From assembly GCA_003013855.2 (NCBI GenBank), contig PVNU02000773.1, positions 1,969,001 to 2,033,000 of the forward strand: a DNA stretch of 64,000 bases, read 5' to 3'. The first letter of the stretch is position 1. The number at the start of each line of letters is the position of its first letter. Under the pieces are notes generated by a model, which was not told where the DNA came from, ran no database searches, and saw nothing but the letters and a program-made list of their open reading frames with translations. Positions 59,889-64,000 of this stretch are shown in pieces. Position numbers and translations under genes: made by a program. Origin of the DNA: Liriodendron chinense (lineage: Eukaryota > Streptophyta > Magnoliopsida > Magnoliales > Magnoliaceae).

Positions 59889-62480
59889 ACAAAACAGAAA
59901 AGGGGGAAAGAAGAGACCAAGCTGGTCTGGACGTTACAACGTCCAGACCTCTTGGATGTGTCCACTTGCTGTGGGGCCCCATGATGTATGTATTTTACCC
60001 ATTCTGTCCATCTGGTGGGTCCAGTGGCCGTGGACCCCTCTTAATCCAGGCATTGTATATTCACACTGTCCATCTATTTTGTTGAGCCCACTTGAGGGCA
60101 TCCCCAAAATGAAGCAGATTCAAATCTTAGGTGAACCATACCGTAGGAAAACAGTGAGTTGGGCCCGTTGACCTTAGGGCCCATCTTGATGCATGTGTTC
60201 TCCACGCCACCCAGTAGAAATCAGGTGGGTTGGCTGACCATAGAACCCACCTTGAAGTATGCATTTTGTATCCACGTTGTCTATCGATTTTGGAGGCTCA
60301 TGTGACCCACCTTGGTGTATGCATGTTTGGCCTATGCTGCAAACCATCTTGGGCAGCGTAGTAGGCCTTATGGCAAGGCTCAAATTAAGCCCAATAGTGG
60401 AGCCATTTCAAAGCCCAAATAAACCGGACCAATGGGCTATTATGTAGGCCACATGTGAAGCCCAAACTTAGGCAAATTCTAAGTGCCACAAGGCCCAACT
60501 ACTTGAAGGGATGGGCCCATCTAATATGTAATGCAACTCATGAGGCCATGTATGTATGTGTGTTGAATGTGATTGACTGAAATGCCTGGATTTGATCATA
60601 TGTGATTACTTGATGATGGTTGGTTTTCATGCTTGATTCAGCCCATTGGCAATAATGTAATAAGCCCATAAGGGCATGTAATGTACACATGGTGTAGATG
60701 GCATGTGATGCATGCATAGTGTAGATGGCATGTGATGTATGCATGATGTAGGGACTGATGTTATTGGACCTTGGTTAGGCCCATGACGAGGCTCATTGCT
60801 TATGAGTATTTTGGTTATGATCCGGCCCGTTTTTGAGTAAGTTAAAGGGCCCGGATGGACTTCCCATGAACAATGGGCTATGAGATAAGGGTCTAAGGAC
60901 CCATGGTACACTTGGTAAGAAGTACAAAGTGGTATAGTACTTTAATCCAGCATCTGCACATGATATTGTATACATGATGACTTCTTTAACGATTGGTGAT
61001 ATAAGCATCTGTGGCACATATGCATGAGCATGTCATGATATTTGAGCTCTCATGTTGGTCCATATGCTTGGATGAGATCCAGAGGAGTTGGAGTATTGCT
61101 ATGGATATTATTTATGGGCTGTGAGATTGCGAGTTGCATGCCCTTGAACCCAAGTGGTTCTATTCTATGGATTTCGCACCTGTTAAGTCGGTATCAATGA
61201 TTCCCTTCCGACATGGTCGAGTACCAAGCGAGCATAGTTATGGGGTTCCAAGACCCTCTATTGCTGAGACCAGGAAGGCAGAGGTGTAACGAGCCTACCT
61301 ATTACTGGGCCCAGGTGAGGATATTAGTTGGAGACGGTAGCCCCACTACCAATGGTCAAGTAGGGAAAACAAATGAGGCCTCCATTGCCGGACCGGGTGG
61401 CCGAGTCCACTCCTGAGTGTTAGATGGGGAAAGGGTATGACAAGCCCCAAGATTGCCTCATTGGAAAAATATGGGTCACCCACACCATCCAAGGGGGCTT
61501 AGTCTTGATCCCATGTGTGGTAGGGATTTCTATATATATGGGCCATTGTGAGGGAATGGCGTCGGAGTTTATGATTATGATTACAGATGTAGTTTTTGTT
61601 ATGATGGTACGGATGCAACATGCAGACAGGTACGATATTCACGAATTCATGCATTCGAGATTGAGGATGTGTAAATATAGTCTAAGTGGCACATATTCAT
61701 GGGCCATTGTCCCCAATAAGTATAGGACTATTCGGGATCAGGAGCCTATCATCCTGAAATCACTTCGAAAGTATGGGACTAACGTGGGTTGTGGCCCTTG
61801 GTACGAGGCCCCGACCAGCCTGTGATGTTACGCACTACGACTCGACCATTCATTGTGTGTTCTCTTTGTAATATCATGCTTGTGATAACATGCTTAACAT
61901 GTTTAGCGGTAGTTTGTTATGCCTATGTCTGTGATATCCCTCATGATTGAGGAAGGTGGATGATAAGTGGTGCTCACCTTCCGGCACGTAGCATGATCCA
62001 CGAGCTTGTGTGCTCACAACCATGTTTTCTTATGCAGTTTCAGGACACTACCAGAAGCGAGGTGCATATAAATGTTGATGGATCTCCTTATTGCTTCTTT
62101 TATCTTGAATTTCTGGTATGTAAACGTTATGAACTTTGATTGATACCTTGGTGATGTATGGATATGATTTTGCTAATCCTTCCTTAGAAGGATCGGGTTG
62201 TCATTTTGATTTATAGATGCTATGAGGATGCAATGCTTTACATATTCATTGTAGCCTTAGCTCGCCTAACCAAAAAAAAAAAAAAAAACCTCTACCACAA
62301 GTCGGATTTGGAGTTCGGAAATTTGGTGAGCTCGTTCACCAAGTCTGGTACATGGCGGGGAAACTGGAGTAACCTAGGATCAGCGCTCGAGAAGTTAGAG
62401 AGCCCGACCACCAGTTTCGGGGTGCGGCAATCGGGTTTATACAAAACCACTAGAAGATTAGTAAGAGAATTTTCTAGTTA
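59884..62480 (+). mobile_element. LTR-retrotransposon-derived region (LTR-like), limits uncertain
   Basis: The first 200 bases include a decayed family-1 foldback piece (59965-60150). From about 60180 to 62300 there is non-coding sequence with phrases typical of plant gypsy LTRs: AAGCCCATAAGGGCATGTAA; a tandem GTAGATGGCATGTGATG pair; CAGGACACTACCAGAAGCGA; and an end with GGGGAAACTGG...AGCGCTCGAGAAGTTAGAGA. Open frames here (61213-61825, 62206-62481) are not genes. No TG...CA boundaries or duplication were established. It lies in the ZTP29 5' intron. Confidence 0.4.
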
Positions 62481-63059
62481 AAGTCACCCACAAACTATAA
62501 ATTCTGGTAAGTTTGGAGAGCATGTTATGAACAATACTTCAAAAAACCCATTACGAATTATGCACAAAACTAATTATCAAAAGGAAACATGGTATTGCTT
62601 AAACGGATCGACGATACATGCATGGAAAAACAGAAAAATCAACTTATAAGAGACCCATTCTGCAAGTATAATTTGATAAAATGACAATAAAGACATCTTT
62701 TTCTTTTTATACCAGCTGGCGGCTGCAACAACAGTAATTTAAACCATCCAAAATGCACTGCACTTCAATGGACACATGCATATGGAAATAGAGGAAGGAT
62801 CCTATCCTCATTAATGAGTTTTCTTTCTTTTCTAACAAACTTTCAGTTTATCAATTAAAAGAACAGAAAGTATCCGATATTATCACTTATATCTTACTTA
62901 TCAAACACCCTATATTCTTACAAATAGCAAGAGCAACATCAGCCCTACTGTTGATGACCAATACCCCAAAAAATCATCTTTTTTCCTCAAAACGACAATT
63001 TTAATTTTAGTAAAGAAAAAAATAGCAATCAAACTGAAGGGGAGATTTTATAGGGTAGC
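62481..63059. other. ZTP29 intron sequence, nothing recognised
   Basis: No open frame, repeat or conserved exon is visible. I searched the minus strand for the missing upstream ZIP exon (which should precede GISLHNFPEG and end in phase 1) and did not find it here. Confidence 0.4.
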
Positions 63060-63495
63060 TATGAAATTAGCCTGCTTTAGGGGACAAAATGTTAGTAGTC
63101 AAGGAAGAAGGTGTTCATGAGATAAATTAGCTGAAATGAGGAGGTTGAGATGGATGAGTTGCAAGAGGAATAATAGAATTAGAAATGAATGCAATCAAGA
63201 GAACTTACAAGTAACACCAACAGGTAATAAGATTACGGAAAGTAAACTTAAGATGGTTTTCCCATCTGAGATGGAGACCAAGAATTGCACCGGTTAGAAG
63301 GAATGAGTTACTTCAAGTCGAAGGCACTAAAAGGCAAGGGGAGCGCCCAAAAGGATGTTAGTGTAGGCGGTAAAAAAAGACTTGATAACTTATGGTTTAA
63401 CTAAAGATATGGTCCTTCATAGAGTGCAAATGGCAGAATAGGAATCATGTAGCCAACTCCAATTAGTTAGGATAAGGCTTGGATGATGATGATGA
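63060..63495 (+). mobile_element. LINE 3' end fragment, second copy
   Basis: Related to 59023-59388 (GAGATGGAGACCAAGAATTG, AAGGCAAGGGGAGCGCCCAA). It continues to the element's terminal phrase, CCAACTCCAATTAGTTAGGA then TAAGGCTTGGATGATGATGATG. Such endings are usual for a very common plant LINE. Multiple stops. Confidence 0.7.
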
Positions 63496-63710
63496 AAAAA
63501 AAAATAACAAACAATTAGTTGCAAGTGACCCTCTCATCGCTCAAAGAACAAGTTGAAACAAGAAAAACAAGGCATAGATAGAAGACACCCAGATGTTTAT
63601 AAATGACTTAGTTTTGATTGACTTTTTTTCTTTTTCTTTTTCTTTTTTTAATTTACATATCCACCAACAACTGGGAAGCTGAGCAATAGCTATAGACTTT
63701 GATGCTGCCA

Positions 63711-64000
63711 CTATTCCATTACATTCATTTTTACCATATTGAAAACCTCCGATATTTGCCCCTTACGATTCCTAAAACAACGATTATTTCGTTCTAGCCA
63801 AAGAGCCCAAATCCCAACTAATAAGCATGACCGCCAAACTTTCTTCCCGATTTTTCCTATGCCACCACCATGACAGGCCAAGAAAAAATTATCAATGAAT
63901 TTCAACAGAACCCAAACTATTCCGAAAAGGTTTAAAAAACACTCCCACACCTTGCTAGCAAATACACAATGAATAAACAGATGATCTACCGATTCCTCAT
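63711..64000 (-). mobile_element. LINE zinc-binding (zf-RVT) domain fragment, runs off the window
   Basis: On the minus strand, from the right edge: ESVDHLFIHCVFASKVWECF, then IWALWLERNNRCFRN and SEVFNMVKMNV. The ESVDHLF-HC and WALWLERNNR words mark the zf-RVT domain at the C-terminus of plant LINE ORF2. The open frame ends at 63711 with a stop, and its upstream reverse transcriptase part lies beyond 64000. Confidence 0.88.

Noticed and set aside
61424..61825. 133-codon frame as a gene
   Set aside because: It sits in LTR-like repeat sequence and its product has no recognisable motif.
1..64000. CRISPR array, bacterial operon, rRNA or organelle insertion
   Set aside because: The repeated units seen are microsatellites, tandem duplications and transposons. 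No regular spacer structure, rRNA or organelle gene was recognised.

Overview
This is plant nuclear DNA. The evidence is spliced genes with GT-AG introns, a land-plant WIP-type zinc finger gene, Ty1/copia, Ty3/gypsy, LINE, SINE, hAT and Mutator debris, long dinucleotide microsatellites, and no bacterial-style operons. Gene density is very low: two recognisable host genes in 64 kb. The abundant GTGGGGCCCACC...GTCCATCC foldback repeats remind me of magnoliid (Lauraceae/Magnoliaceae-type) genomes, but that is an impression and not a proof.

Host genes. (1) A complete two-exon WIP-family C2H2 zinc finger transcription factor (WIP2/NTT-like, 317 aa) lies on the plus strand at 22298-24294. (2) The 3' two-thirds of a ZTP29-like ZIP zinc transporter lies on the minus strand. 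I rebuilt seven exons between 49824 and 58816. All junctions are GT-AG and phase-consistent, and the second-to-last exon carries one extra base that shifts the frame. The 5' exons must lie beyond the right edge. Its introns are full of transposons, including a FAR1-type Mutator element with very long terminal inverted repeats (55.1-58.5 kb).

Layout. 1-9.3 kb: gene-free, with a SINE, microsatellites, foldback elements and a hAT MITE with a perfect 8-bp duplication. 9.3-12.2 kb: a nest in which a foldback element is split by a solo LTR that itself carries a hAT MITE and a SINE. 12.5-17.5 kb: a broken minus-strand Ty3/gypsy element, probably Tat lineage, with an antisense extra ORF on the plus strand. 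17.5-22 kb: foldback elements and microsatellites. 22.3-24.3 kb: the WIP gene. 24.3-28.5 kb: microsatellites, an AT-rich inverted-repeat element, a tandem duplication and a foldback element. 28.8-31.55 kb: an internally deleted Ty1/copia element with both LTRs. 32-37 kb: more foldback elements. 38.5-39.4 kb: a chromovirus-like gypsy 3' end. 40.3-41.6 kb: a foldback element carrying a hAT MITE. 42.5-43.1 kb: a SINE split by another hAT MITE. 44.6-49.8 kb: one foldback element, a second SINE type and an unrecognised 112-codon ORF. 49.8-64 kb: the zinc transporter gene with LINE, MULE, MITE and LTR-derived inserts.

The most noteworthy structure is not a gene system. It is a family of palindromic elements with a shared core but several different terminal modules, plus an apparently (TA)n-targeting MITE and a FAR1-MULE whose right arm has been multiplied around poly-G tracts. 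I found no CRISPR array, functional tRNA, rRNA, or evidence of a novel enzymatic system.
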